A DNA stretch of 57,124 nt, taken from NCBI GenBank assembly GCA_002689385.1, contig NZFX01000005.1, positions 1 through 57,124 of the forward strand. Direction: 5' to 3'. The notes below the pieces were generated by a model. It did not search any database. It was not told where the DNA came from and saw only the letters and a program-made list of their open reading frames with translations. The stretch comes from Phycisphaerae bacterium. Its GTDB lineage: Bacteria; Planctomycetota; Phycisphaerae; Phycisphaerales; SM1A02. Numbering within the stretch: position 1 is the first letter of the stretch; each line of letters starts with the position of its first letter. The translations under genes and the position numbers were made by a program. Positions 36,112-44,534 of this stretch are shown here, one piece after another.

Positions 36112-37266
36112 ATGTGTACGCCGAGTGATCGGTCAAAAGAAATAGTAGACGGCGGAGGAAACATCGATTCAGATGCGCTATTCCGTGCTTATGAAGAACA
36201 GAGCGCTGAAGATGAGGGCGTCGTCGAAGTAAGTTTTACTCTATCGCGTGATTTGAATAGGCGGCTTGACAGCTACCTTGCGACTCGTATTCCATTTCTT
36301 TCAAGGACAAGTCTAAAGCGCTTGATTGAAGAAAAAATGGTCACCGTAAATGGCCGTAACCCAAAGGGTTCAACAAAACTTAAAAAACATGACGTTATCA
36401 ATGTTGTTCTTCCACCACCCCCTTCATCTGAAATTCCAGCAGAAGATATTCCATTAAAAATACTCTACGAAGACCACGATTTGATTGTTATCAACAAAGA
36501 TGATGACATCATTGTGCACCCCGCGCGTTCACACAAATCCGGCACAATCATCAACGCACTCGCATGGCATTACCAAAACGTAAGCAGTGGCGAACTTTCT
36601 TCTGTTGGCGAAGAGTTTGCGCGCCCTGGCGTAGTGCATCGCTTAGACAGACACACTACAGGCGTGATGGTTTCTGCAAAAACAGATACTGCGCACTGGC
36701 GACTTGGAAAACAGTTCGAACAAAGAAAAACACGCAAGCGATACCTTGCTGTTGTACACGGTGAAGTTGAACCCTTAACAGACACCATTGATGTTCCCTT
36801 AGGTAAGCATCCAACAAAACGAGATGGGTACGCTGTTCGCTGGGATGATACGGGCAAGCCCTCTGTCACAATTTTTCATGTGCGTGAAATTTATGATGGC
36901 TTTACGTTACTTGAGCTCGACCTAAAAACTGGAAGAACACATCAAATTCGGTTGCACTTACAACACTTGGGGTACCCAATTGTTGGCGATGACATGTATA
37001 GCGGAAAGCATTTAAAGGTGGCAAACATCATTCCTCGTGGTGTTCCGTACAATGCTCCTCGCACAGATTTTGTCATTAAACGGCAAGCTCTGCATGCAAC
37101 GTATCTTGCGTTTAAACATCCGATTACAGAGAAACCGGTAGAATTTACTGCGCCCGTGCATGGCGATATGGCTAATCTTATCTCTATGCTCCGTGCCCAT
37201 CGTTTCAAAAAAGCCCTAAAGTTACCTGGCGCGATTATCGACCTCGATTCCGCAGTCCAGATTTAA
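36112..37266 (+). CDS. RluA/RluD-family pseudouridine synthase
   Basis: A 384-residue enzyme. After an acidic N-terminal extension of about 40 residues comes an S4 RNA-binding domain (R-L-D-S-Y-L-A-T-R-I-P-F-L-S-R-T-S-L-K-R-L) at about 50-110. The catalytic domain has V-V-H-R-L-D-R-H-T-T-G-V with the nucleophilic aspartate, R-K-R-Y-L-A-V-V-H-G, L-K-T-G-R-T-H-Q-I-R and Y-P-I-V-G-D. It isomerises uridine in rRNA, most likely the large-subunit sites served by RluD, but RluC-like specificity cannot be excluded. The ATG abuts the preceding TAA. Confidence 0.93.
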   Translation: MCTPSDRSKEIVDGGGNIDSDALFRAYEEQSAEDEGVVEVSFTLSRDLNRRLDSYLATRIPFLSRTSLKRLIEEKMVTVNGRNPKGSTKLKKHDVINVVLPPPPSSEIPAEDIPLKILYEDHDLIVINKDDDIIVHPARSHKSGTIINALAWHYQNVSSGELSSVGEEFARPGVVHRLDRHTTGVMVSAKTDTAHWRLGKQFEQRKTRKRYLAVVHGEVEPLTDTIDVPLGKHPTKRDGYAVRWDDTGKPSVTIFHVREIYDGFTLLELDLKTGRTHQIRLHLQHLGYPIVGDDMYSGKHLKVANIIPRGVPYNAPRTDFVIKRQALHATYLAFKHPITEKPVEFTAPVHGDMANLISMLRAHRFKKALKLPGAIIDLDSAVQI

Positions 37267-37443
37267 CGACCCTAGTTCCACTTGTACCAACCATGCAAAC
37301 AGATACATTTCTCTGAGCAATTAAGTGAACAAATTCTTCGGAGGATTTTTAACTAGACGAAGAACTTAGCTCCCCGGATGTATAAAACGTTTCTTTCCAA
37401 AAACGATTAATTCCTCAGAGTTTTTTTTAAATCTGTAAAGGGG

Positions 37444-38613
37444 TTATCGAAGCTTGATAGAAACAAGCGCGATCATGGCAAGAATGACTGCGATGACCCA
37501 AAATCGAATCACAACCTTGGATTCAGACCACCCCTTGTGATGAAAGTGGTGATGAATCGGCGCGCATGTAAAAATCCGCTTGCCTTTTGTCGCTTTGTAG
37601 TACCCAATCTGAAGTGCACTGCTTCCAATTTCAAGCAAGAAGATGCCGCCAATGATGAGCAACAAAAACTCTTGGCGAATAATGATTGCTATCGTAGCAA
37701 GCAAACCACCAAGCGCCAACGATCCTGTATCACCCATAAACACCTGTGCGGGATGACAGTTAAACCACAAAAATCCTAAGCACGCACCCGCTGTTGCACC
37801 AGCAACAACCATCATCTCAGCAGATCCCTCAATGTATGGCATCAAAAGAAAGCCCGCAAGATCAGGCGAGCCAGCGATATAGCAAAGGACCATCATCGCA
37901 AAACTTGCAATCATGACAGTTCCCGGAGCTAATCCATCAAGGCCATCTGTAATATTAACCGCATTGGACATCAACATCACCATAAAAATTGAAATCACCG
38001 CAAACGCCGTTCCTCCAAGCACAATAACGTTCGGTGAAAGTGTCAACGTCTCCACACCAGGGATGTAGGTGCGAACAAATGGCAACGTCAAAGAGTGAGC
38101 TACATCATTATCGCCTGTGTACCTCCAAACCATAAATGCAACAATGCCACCAATTCCAAACTGAAAAAGCAATTTCTCCCACCGGTACAATCCGTCTCGA
38201 GAACCAGGGCTTTTATTGCCTGCAACTAATTTTAGGTAATCATCGAACCCGCCAAGAACCGTAAACATGCACATAACAACCAGTAACAACTGGACATATT
38301 GATTAAACAAGTCAGCAAACAGCAAAGTGGTCGCAATGACAGAGCCCATTAATAGAATACCGCCCATGGTTGGCGTGTTTTCTTTCGATTTCATCATGGC
38401 GTTCAGTTGTTCATGGTTAAACTCTGCTCGGTCGCCAATCTTCAATTTAATCAGTGCACGAATCAATGGCTTTCCTAGGAGTATCACGATAAAGAACGCG
38501 ACAACTACAGCAGTAAATGCTCGAAACTCACGTTGATAGAGTACTTGGAGAAACGAATACAGCCCCGCACTGTCGAGCCACTCGTCCATTGATTGCAATA
38601 AATTAAATAGCAT
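37444..38613 (-). CDS. mraY: Phospho-N-acetylmuramoyl-pentapeptide-transferase
   Basis: A 389-residue integral membrane enzyme that moves phospho-MurNAc-pentapeptide from UDP to undecaprenyl phosphate, giving lipid I. Seen: T-P-T-M-G-G-I-L-L, F-D-D-Y-L-K, N-A-V-N-I-T-D-G-L-D-G-L-A-P-G, F-L-W-F-N-C-H-P-A-Q-V-F-M-G-D-T-G-S-L-A-L-G and the C-terminal P-I-H-H-H-F-H-H-K-G. About ten hydrophobic segments fit the family. It is last in the minus-strand operon. TATACT 6 bases before the ATG suggests an additional internal promoter. Confidence 0.96.
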   Translation of the reverse strand: MLFNLLQSMDEWLDSAGLYSFLQVLYQREFRAFTAVVVAFFIVILLGKPLIRALIKLKIGDRAEFNHEQLNAMMKSKENTPTMGGILLMGSVIATTLLFADLFNQYVQLLLVVMCMFTVLGGFDDYLKLVAGNKSPGSRDGLYRWEKLLFQFGIGGIVAFMVWRYTGDNDVAHSLTLPFVRTYIPGVETLTLSPNVIVLGGTAFAVISIFMVMLMSNAVNITDGLDGLAPGTVMIASFAMMVLCYIAGSPDLAGFLLMPYIEGSAEMMVVAGATAGACLGFLWFNCHPAQVFMGDTGSLALGGLLATIAIIIRQEFLLLIIGGIFLLEIGSSALQIGYYKATKGKRIFTCAPIHHHFHHKGWSESKVVIRFWVIAVILAMIALVSIKLR

Positions 38614-38625
38614 ATAAAAAGTATA
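38614..38625 (-). promoter_or_regulatory. -10 element giving a possible leaderless mraY transcript
   Basis: TATACT (38625-38620), then 6 bases to the ATG at 38613, in the 19-base gap after murF. Confidence 0.4.
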
Positions 38626-38632
38626 TCGCCGA

Positions 38633-39958
38633 CTAGTGCTCTAAAACTTTCGTTTGCTGAAACATTTCAATGAGTCGTTCTAGCTGTAAGCCGCGCGAAC
38701 CCTTAACAAGGACGAGATCACCTCGTTGAAACAATGGAACAACCTCTTCGAGAGTATCCGCATTGGGCAGATGCATTGCCGTTGAACAACCCGCAGATTC
38801 CATCGCGTTTCCTACAAGGACCACTACATCCGCCTGAATTTTCGACACATTAGAGATAAGTGCACGATGTTCTGCATGCGAACTCTCTCCAAGTTCTAGC
38901 ATATCGCCAAGGACTACTACCTTCCGCTTTGCTTGCATTTTGTTCAATAGTGCTAATGCACTTCGCATCGACGCTGGATTCGCATTATAAGAATCATTTA
39001 AAAATGTAACTCCATCTATTTTTTGTCGTTGAAGCCGACCTATTGGCGCCTTTGCATGAGAAGCCCTTTGCAACAATTCATCGATTAAAAACGAGTTTGA
39101 AGATTTCAAAACTGCAACTATCGCAAGGGCTGCATTCATCGCATTGTGCTCGCCAAGAAGTGAAAGCGTGATAAATGCCCCATCCATGCCTAACGTGGCA
39201 AATCCCTGCTCGTTGACTCCCGTTTCAACAACAATGTCTGCTGTTTCAGTGATGCCAACAGTAACAATATGAGCATCAATTGAAACACCTGACAAATCAA
39301 TGAAATCGGGCACAATAACAAACCCGCCGGCTGGTACTTGCTGTAACAACTTCGCTTTTTCCTGCAGTACTGTTTCGGTATTCTTAAAACCCTCAAGGTG
39401 TGCTTTTTCAATTGATGTCAAAATGGCAACATCTGGCTGCACTAACTTCGCAAGTGGTTCAATCTCCCCAACGTCGTTTGCTCCAATTTCCGCAACCAAA
39501 CACTCTGCCTGTTCGCCCGCAAGAATAGTAAGTGGAACGCCAAGGTCATTGTTAAAACTTTTTCTTGACACAACAACATTGTCGCCCAATAAACAACCAA
39601 GTATATCTTTTGTTGTTGTTTTTCCAACAGATCCAGTGACCGCAATAACTGAACTCAATCCCATCTCGGAACGTCTTGCTCTAGCTAGTGCAAAAAGTGC
39701 TTCGCGTGTATTCTGCACAACGATTTGCGGAACTTCGACTGTCCTCGCCAGACGTTCAACAACAACCGCACTACAACCATTCTTCACCGCTTGATTGACG
39801 TATGCATGCCCGTCTACATGCTCACCTTTGAGCGCGAAAAAGACTTTGCCTTCAACTCGTTGCCGCGTATCAATTTCTGCGCCACAACATACTGTTTCAC
39901 CTTCGCCATGCAAAACACCTGAAACATATGCCGCGAGTTGGGCGGAAGTAAAACTCAT
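38633..39958 (-). CDS. murF: UDP-N-acetylmuramoyl-tripeptide--D-alanyl-D-alanine ligase
   Basis: A 441-residue Mur ligase adding D-Ala-D-Ala to UDP-MurNAc-tripeptide. The N-terminal domain has I-D-T-R and F-A-L-K-G-E-x-V-D-G-H. The ATP site is V-T-G-S-V-G-K-T-T-T-K-D, followed by A-E-I-G-A-N-D-V-G-E-I, N-A-L-A-A-type A-M-N-A-A-L-A, D-S-Y-N-A-N-P-A-S-M and V-L-G-D-M-L-E-L-G. It overlaps murE by ATGA. Confidence 0.95.
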   Translation of the reverse strand: MSFTSAQLAAYVSGVLHGEGETVCCGAEIDTRQRVEGKVFFALKGEHVDGHAYVNQAVKNGCSAVVVERLARTVEVPQIVVQNTREALFALARARRSEMGLSSVIAVTGSVGKTTTKDILGCLLGDNVVVSRKSFNNDLGVPLTILAGEQAECLVAEIGANDVGEIEPLAKLVQPDVAILTSIEKAHLEGFKNTETVLQEKAKLLQQVPAGGFVIVPDFIDLSGVSIDAHIVTVGITETADIVVETGVNEQGFATLGMDGAFITLSLLGEHNAMNAALAIVAVLKSSNSFLIDELLQRASHAKAPIGRLQRQKIDGVTFLNDSYNANPASMRSALALLNKMQAKRKVVVLGDMLELGESSHAEHRALISNVSKIQADVVVLVGNAMESAGCSTAMHLPNADTLEEVVPLFQRGDLVLVKGSRGLQLERLIEMFQQTKVLEH

Positions 39959-41457
39959 ACACTAATGCCCTGTTCAAGAATTGCTTCCTCAGCGACCTTA
40001 ACATCATCAAAAGGAATCACTTTGTCTTTTAGGATTTGATTTTTTTCATGTCCCTTGCCTGCAATCACAACAACATCACATTCACTTGCTGCAAGTATCG
40101 CTGTTTGTATTGCCTCTTTGCGGTCCGCAATTCGGTGTACTCTTTGCGCGCGATCACTGGGAACACCAGCAAGCACTTGGTCTAAAATAGATTCTGGATC
40201 TTCACTTCGAGGATTATCACTTGTCGCATAGGCAATGTCGCCAACCGTTGATGCAATGCGCCCCATGCGTGGGCGCTTCGAAACATCCCGATCACCACCA
40301 CAACCAAACACAACGTGTAACTTTCCACCCTCAGGCAATACCTGCCGTACTGACCAAAGCATTTGCTCGAGCGCGTCATCTGTGTGCGCAAAATCAACGA
40401 ATACTGCTTGATTTTCACTTTGAACTCGTTCAAGGCGACCGGGGGGAGCTGGTGCACACGCTAAACCTTGCACGATAGCTTCTCGTGAGACTCCTAATGT
40501 GTAGGCAACCACAACTGCTTGCAATGCGTTTGTTGCATTGTGTCTTCCAAGCAGAGGTAACACCAATTCCATTACACCCCATTCCCCATACAGCCGGATA
40601 TAAGAGCCATCAATTTTTTCTTCAACAATTTCAACCCATGCAGATGCCGCATCGCTCTGCGTTCTGCAGGAAATTACTTTTGCAGTTGCATGATCTGCAA
40701 CAGACCAGCTTGCTGGATCGTCCATGTTAATCACTGCATAATCAGAAACAGAATCGAACAATTTCATCTTCGCTTGCAAATACGCATCTGCAGACCCGTG
40801 GTAATCTAAATGATCGCCAGACAAATTAGTGAACACGCCAATTGAAAAATCAAGCGCAGAAACTCTGCCTTGATCTAGCGCGTGACTTGAGCATTCCATC
40901 ACCGCCACTTCGCATTTGTTATCCACCATCGAGTGTAATATCGAACCGATGTCACAAAAACTTGGCGTTGTTAACGTCGACTGATTTGCAACAATCCCAT
41001 CATCGCAAACAATTGTTCCAAGCATTCCGCACTTGACGCCTGAGTGCGATAAGAGATGCCTAATCAGCCAGGCAATCGTTGTCTTTCCATTCGTCCCAGT
41101 CACGCCAACAAGTTTTAATTTAGATGAAGGATTACCATGAAAACGTTCTGCAATAATTGCACCGATTTTGCACGGGTCACATGTTTCAATGATTGCGACA
41201 TCTTTACAAACCAACAAATTTGCAACGACTGGTGTACAAACAACCGCAACAGCACCTTTTGCAATTGCGTCATCTATAAATGCCGAACCATCTCGGCGAA
41301 CCCCGCTTCTTGCAATGAATAATGATCCAGGTGTGGCCCTGTCGGAATGTTGCACAACACTGCTCACCGATGAGGCGTATTGCTCGCCATCAATCCGTGC
41401 ATCAAGTCCTTCGATTAACTTCCGTAGTGTGTGCATCCGTGCAGTTACAGGATACAT
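39955..41457 (-). CDS. murE: UDP-N-acetylmuramoyl-L-alanyl-D-glutamate ligase, diaminopimelate type
   Basis: A 500-residue Mur ligase adding the third amino acid to the peptidoglycan peptide. V-T-G-T-N-G-K-T-T-I-A-W is the ATP loop. S-S-H-A-L-D-Q-G-R-V, N-L-S-G-D-H-L-D-Y-H, and H-N-A-T-N-A-L-Q-A follow. The S-D-N-P-R tetrad DNPR is the signature of enzymes that use meso-diaminopimelate rather than lysine. ATG 41457 is preferred to GTG 41460. Nine bases separate it from queA upstream and it overlaps murF by ATGA. Confidence 0.95.
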   Translation of the reverse strand: MYPVTARMHTLRKLIEGLDARIDGEQYASSVSSVVQHSDRATPGSLFIARSGVRRDGSAFIDDAIAKGAVAVVCTPVVANLLVCKDVAIIETCDPCKIGAIIAERFHGNPSSKLKLVGVTGTNGKTTIAWLIRHLLSHSGVKCGMLGTIVCDDGIVANQSTLTTPSFCDIGSILHSMVDNKCEVAVMECSSHALDQGRVSALDFSIGVFTNLSGDHLDYHGSADAYLQAKMKLFDSVSDYAVINMDDPASWSVADHATAKVISCRTQSDAASAWVEIVEEKIDGSYIRLYGEWGVMELVLPLLGRHNATNALQAVVVAYTLGVSREAIVQGLACAPAPPGRLERVQSENQAVFVDFAHTDDALEQMLWSVRQVLPEGGKLHVVFGCGGDRDVSKRPRMGRIASTVGDIAYATSDNPRSEDPESILDQVLAGVPSDRAQRVHRIADRKEAIQTAILAASECDVVVIAGKGHEKNQILKDKVIPFDDVKVAEEAILEQGISV

Positions 41458-41466
41458 CACTTTAGA

Positions 41467-42531
41467 CTACTGCGAAAGAAAGAACATCGCATCACCGTAA
41501 CTGTAAAATCGGTACTCCTTCTCAATCGCCTCGGCGTACGCCGATTTGAGACGGTCGATGCCAATCATTGCGGCAACAAGTGTTAGCAAAGTTGATTTCG
41601 GCAAGTGAAAATTTGTCAGCATGCCGTTAACGACCTTAAAATCGTATGGTGGAGTGATCATCAGGCGTGTTTCCCCAGCAAGTCCACCTGTTTCAGGCCA
41701 TGTTTCGACAGGAGGCAATGACTCTAGAGTACGTACCGAAGTTGTGCCAATCGCAATCACATGTCTTCCTGCCTGTTTCGACTCTCGAATTGCATCAAGT
41801 GTAGATTGCCTAACTTCCCACATTTCCTCATGCATTTCATGTGCTTCAATTGTATCGGTTTCGATTCCCTTGAATGTGCCTGCGCCTACATGCAACGTGA
41901 CTGGGGCAAGTTCAATACCTTTTTCAGAGAGTGCATCAAGCAGTGCTGCGTCAAAATGCAAACCAGCTGTTGGCGCAGCTACCGATTTTGCTTGCGCCAT
42001 GCTGGCATACACTGTTTGGTAGCGTTCCCTGTCATCCGAATCCGACATTGTTTTATCACCACGAGCGGACAATATATAGGGCGGAATTGGCGTCATACCA
42101 ACTGCCTGCAACACAACATCCACCGGTCGCGTGTCATTGCATACGCACTTCCAATGTTTGCCGCTTCGTTCAACAAGTTCGAGCTGCACACCATTGCCCA
42201 ATCCAAGAACTATACCTTCGCGCAACTTACTGTTACTCTTGAGCATCACAACCCAAAGTACATCATCCTGTGAAAGAAAGAGACCCTCGCCCTTTCCCCC
42301 TGTATCAACTCGCGTTGTTTTAAATCGTGCAGGCAATACCGCTGTTTCGTTAACAACAAGTAATGCGTTTTCAGGAAGAAGCGCTGGCAAATCTAGGACA
42401 TGCTTATGTTCAAGTTCATCAGAATCAACAACAAGTAACTTTGCAGAAGATCGCGGAGTAACCGGGCGTGTCGCAATCAACCCTTCAGGCAAGTCATATT
42501 CTAAATCTGCAATAGTCAGTGAACGTGTCAC
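41467..42531 (-). CDS. queA: S-adenosylmethionine:tRNA ribosyltransferase-isomerase
   Basis: A 354-residue QueA that transfers and rearranges the ribosyl part of SAM onto 7-aminomethyl-7-deazaguanine in tRNA, giving epoxyqueuosine. Seen: Y-D-L-P-E-G-L-I-A-T-R-P near the N-terminus, the N-E-T-A-V-L-P-A-R strand, P-P-Y-I, Y-Q-T-V-Y-A, A-A-P-T-A-G-L-H-F, V-T-L-H-V-G-A-G-T-F and N-F-H-L-P-K-S-T-L-L. It overlaps the preceding HExxH gene by ATGA. It sits in the middle of a def/fmt/mur operon. Confidence 0.95.
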   Translation of the reverse strand: MTRSLTIADLEYDLPEGLIATRPVTPRSSAKLLVVDSDELEHKHVLDLPALLPENALLVVNETAVLPARFKTTRVDTGGKGEGLFLSQDDVLWVVMLKSNSKLREGIVLGLGNGVQLELVERSGKHWKCVCNDTRPVDVVLQAVGMTPIPPYILSARGDKTMSDSDDRERYQTVYASMAQAKSVAAPTAGLHFDAALLDALSEKGIELAPVTLHVGAGTFKGIETDTIEAHEMHEEMWEVRQSTLDAIRESKQAGRHVIAIGTTSVRTLESLPPVETWPETGGLAGETRLMITPPYDFKVVNGMLTNFHLPKSTLLTLVAAMIGIDRLKSAYAEAIEKEYRFYSYGDAMFFLSQ

Positions 42532-43058
42532 GAAGTCACTCGATACTGCGATGGAATAAAGGGCTCGAGTTCAACAGGAACACGTTTCAATCCTCGTCGC
42601 AATGCTTTCGATAACGCGTATTGCAGCGAGTCATCTCTGCGCTTTAACACATTCGCTGTGATGTTAATATCGTTTGCTTTCATTGCAGCTAGCGACCACT
42701 CCCAAGCGTAGTACTCTTCCAAACATCTTGGTTTGTATGTGTGAAATCCTATTGCGTGGTGTCCAACTTCGTGCAGAAAAATCGCGCAACTCATCGGCCC
42801 CTTTGGATACGGAGACTCAAGCATTCGATACAAGTTTCCTTCCTTGTCTTTCAACTCCCAAGCACAGCCACTCATCGACGAACGCCACTTTCGGATTCTA
42901 AAGCCGTAGGTTTCTTTCATTTTCAAAACAATTGCATCGTATTTTGCTTGAATTGGCCTGGATTTACTCGGTTTCTTTATTTGCTTTTTTGCTGACACTT
43001 CTGGTTCTAGTGGCTTCAGTAAATCCCACAAAGTAAGCGCAAATGTTTTGACGTTCAT
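42528..43058 (-). CDS. Small HExxH protein, possible zinc metalloprotease
   Basis: A 176-residue cytoplasmic-looking protein. After a Lys-rich linker (about 22-36) is a compact domain with I-F-L-H-E-V-G-H-H-A-I-G: His96, Glu97 and His100 form an HExxH zinc signature. L-E-E-Y-Y-A-W-E-W-S-L-A-A about 15 residues on could give the third ligand, as in ImmA/IrrE-like (M78) and related minigluzincins. Family assignment is tentative. ATG 43058 overlaps the fmt stop (ATGA) and its own stop overlaps queA, so it is locked between translation-related genes. A longer start at 43118 would lie within fmt and is rejected. Confidence 0.72.
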   Translation of the reverse strand: MNVKTFALTLWDLLKPLEPEVSAKKQIKKPSKSRPIQAKYDAIVLKMKETYGFRIRKWRSSMSGCAWELKDKEGNLYRMLESPYPKGPMSCAIFLHEVGHHAIGFHTYKPRCLEEYYAWEWSLAAMKANDINITANVLKRRDDSLQYALSKALRRGLKRVPVELEPFIPSQYRVTS

Positions 43059-43954
43059 GATGCAACACCGCAAATAGTGCCAACTGGAATTGTTCTGCCG
43101 TTGGAAAAATCTTTCCAACTCATCGCTCTGCTTCCTGCTGGTTTCATTTCGAGAATCTCAATACTTCCTGAACCCGTTGCAATTGTGCCATCTTCCAATA
43201 CTTCGCCAATGTTCCCGTTACTATTTTTAGGAATGGCGTTTATTATTTTGCAGTCAACTCCTGCAATATTCAAATGGCAACCGGGCCATGGTGACAAGCC
43301 ACGAATAGTTCTTGCAACAGTTTCTGCATCATTGGATAAATCTAACTCAGAATCTTTTCGTGAAAGTTTCGGTGCTACTGTTACAAGTGATTCGTCTTGC
43401 GGAATACCCTCTGGGTTATTTTCAAGAATGTCCAACACCAACTCTGGGCCAAGTAATGCTAATCGGTCGTGCAATTCTCCCGCGGTTTCTTTGCCACCTA
43501 TTGCGACTGATTGCTGCCCAAGGACAAGACCGGCATCCATCTTTTGCGCAAGAGTAATCACACTGACGCCAGATGTAACATCACCATGAATCACCGCAGC
43601 GTTAACTGGAGATGCACCTCGCCATCGAGGCAGTAATGAAGCGTGTAAATTCATTGTGCGCTGGGCTTGAATAAGTTCATCAGAAAGTTTTTGTCCAAAA
43701 GCAATAACAACCATTGCATCAACCTTCAACGCCGAAATTTCTTTAAGCATTTCTGGTGTGTTTACGTTCGTTGTTTTAAGAAGTTGCAAGCCACTCTGTT
43801 CTGCCCATGAACCAATTGGCGTTGCTGTGGGTTTGCGGTTTCGACCTGCTGCGCGATCAGGCGACGTGACAACAACGGCAACCGAATGTGTTTCCACCAA
43901 CTTCTGCAAGGTAGGAAGACCAAATTCACCAGAACCTAAGAAAGCAATTCTCAT
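43055..43954 (-). CDS. fmt: Methionyl-tRNA formyltransferase
   Basis: A 299-residue enzyme that formylates initiator Met-tRNA using 10-formyltetrahydrofolate. Seen: I-A-F-L-G-S-G-E-F-G at the N-terminus, T-S-P-D-R-A-A-G-R, the N-L-H-A-S-L-L-P-R-W-R-G-A-S-P-V-N-A-A catalytic stretch with Asn-His, and D-A-G-L-V-L-G-Q. The C-terminal domain carries R-G-L-S-P-W-P-G. It overlaps def upstream (ATGA) and the HExxH gene downstream (ATGA). Confidence 0.96.
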   Translation of the reverse strand: MRIAFLGSGEFGLPTLQKLVETHSVAVVVTSPDRAAGRNRKPTATPIGSWAEQSGLQLLKTTNVNTPEMLKEISALKVDAMVVIAFGQKLSDELIQAQRTMNLHASLLPRWRGASPVNAAVIHGDVTSGVSVITLAQKMDAGLVLGQQSVAIGGKETAGELHDRLALLGPELVLDILENNPEGIPQDESLVTVAPKLSRKDSELDLSNDAETVARTIRGLSPWPGCHLNIAGVDCKIINAIPKNSNGNIGEVLEDGTIATGSGSIEILEMKPAGSRAMSWKDFSNGRTIPVGTICGVAS

Positions 43955-44466
43955 CGAGCGCGCTCAAGTTCACGAATAAGTCGACGGTTCACCAAGCGGT
44001 CCATTGTCGACATTTTTTCGATAATTAAAATGCCATCAAGATGGTCGTTCTCATGTTGCCAGACACGTGCCATAAACTCGTCACTTTCGTGCGTCATCGG
44101 CTTTCCATCCATTCCAAAACCCGAAATACGTATGCCAATTGGACGACGGACGCCACCACGAATCTCCGGCAGACTCAGGCATCCTTCTTCGTCGGTTTCT
44201 TGCTCTTCGTGTATCACTTCAAGTGTTGGGTTTAACCAAGCAATCCCTCCTCCTTCATTTTCCGGGTCAAGCGTCACAAAAAGGCGCCAAGGAAGACCCA
44301 CCTGCGGCGCGGCAAGGCCCACGCCATTCTGTTTGGTCATGATCTCAACCATTTTTTTTGCCACCGCTTGGACATTTTCATCCGCTGGGTCTACTTCTTT
44401 AGCAACCAGCTTTAAAATTGGGTCCGGATAGAGAACGAGCGAAAGCATATTTGGGTCTACAGACAT
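43951..44466 (-). CDS. def: Peptide deformylase
   Basis: A 171-residue metallopeptidase that removes the formyl group from nascent proteins, undoing the work of fmt with which it is coupled (ATGA overlap). Motif 1 is G-V-G-L-A-A-P-Q-V-G, motif 2 E-E-G-C-L-S-L-P with the metal cysteine, motif 3 W-Q-H-E-N-D-H-L-D-G with the two histidines and catalytic glutamate. ATG 44466 is chosen over an upstream start because TAGAAT lies 7 bases before it. It heads the operon def-fmt-HExxH-queA-murE-murF-mraY. Confidence 0.96.
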   Translation of the reverse strand: MSVDPNMLSLVLYPDPILKLVAKEVDPADENVQAVAKKMVEIMTKQNGVGLAAPQVGLPWRLFVTLDPENEGGGIAWLNPTLEVIHEEQETDEEGCLSLPEIRGGVRRPIGIRISGFGMDGKPMTHESDEFMARVWQHENDHLDGILIIEKMSTMDRLVNRRLIRELERAR

Positions 44467-44479
44467 AAAAAACATTCTA
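44467..44479 (-). promoter_or_regulatory. -10 element giving a leaderless def operon start
   Basis: TAGAAT (44479-44474), then 7 bases to the ATG at 44466. The facing strand has its own TAGAAT at 44501-44506 for the divergent TPR gene, which by contrast has a 28-base leader. Confidence 0.5.
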
Positions 44480-44500
44480 CCGCAGTCGTCGACACTCGGT

Positions 44501-44506
44501 TAGAAT
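44501..44506 (+). promoter_or_regulatory. -10 element of the TPR gene
   Basis: TAGAAT, 28 bases before the ATG at 44535, with AGGGA in between as a ribosome site. A leadered counter-example to the leaderless genes around it. Confidence 0.4.
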
Positions 44507-44534
44507 ATAGAAGCCCGTTTAGGGACTACAAACT

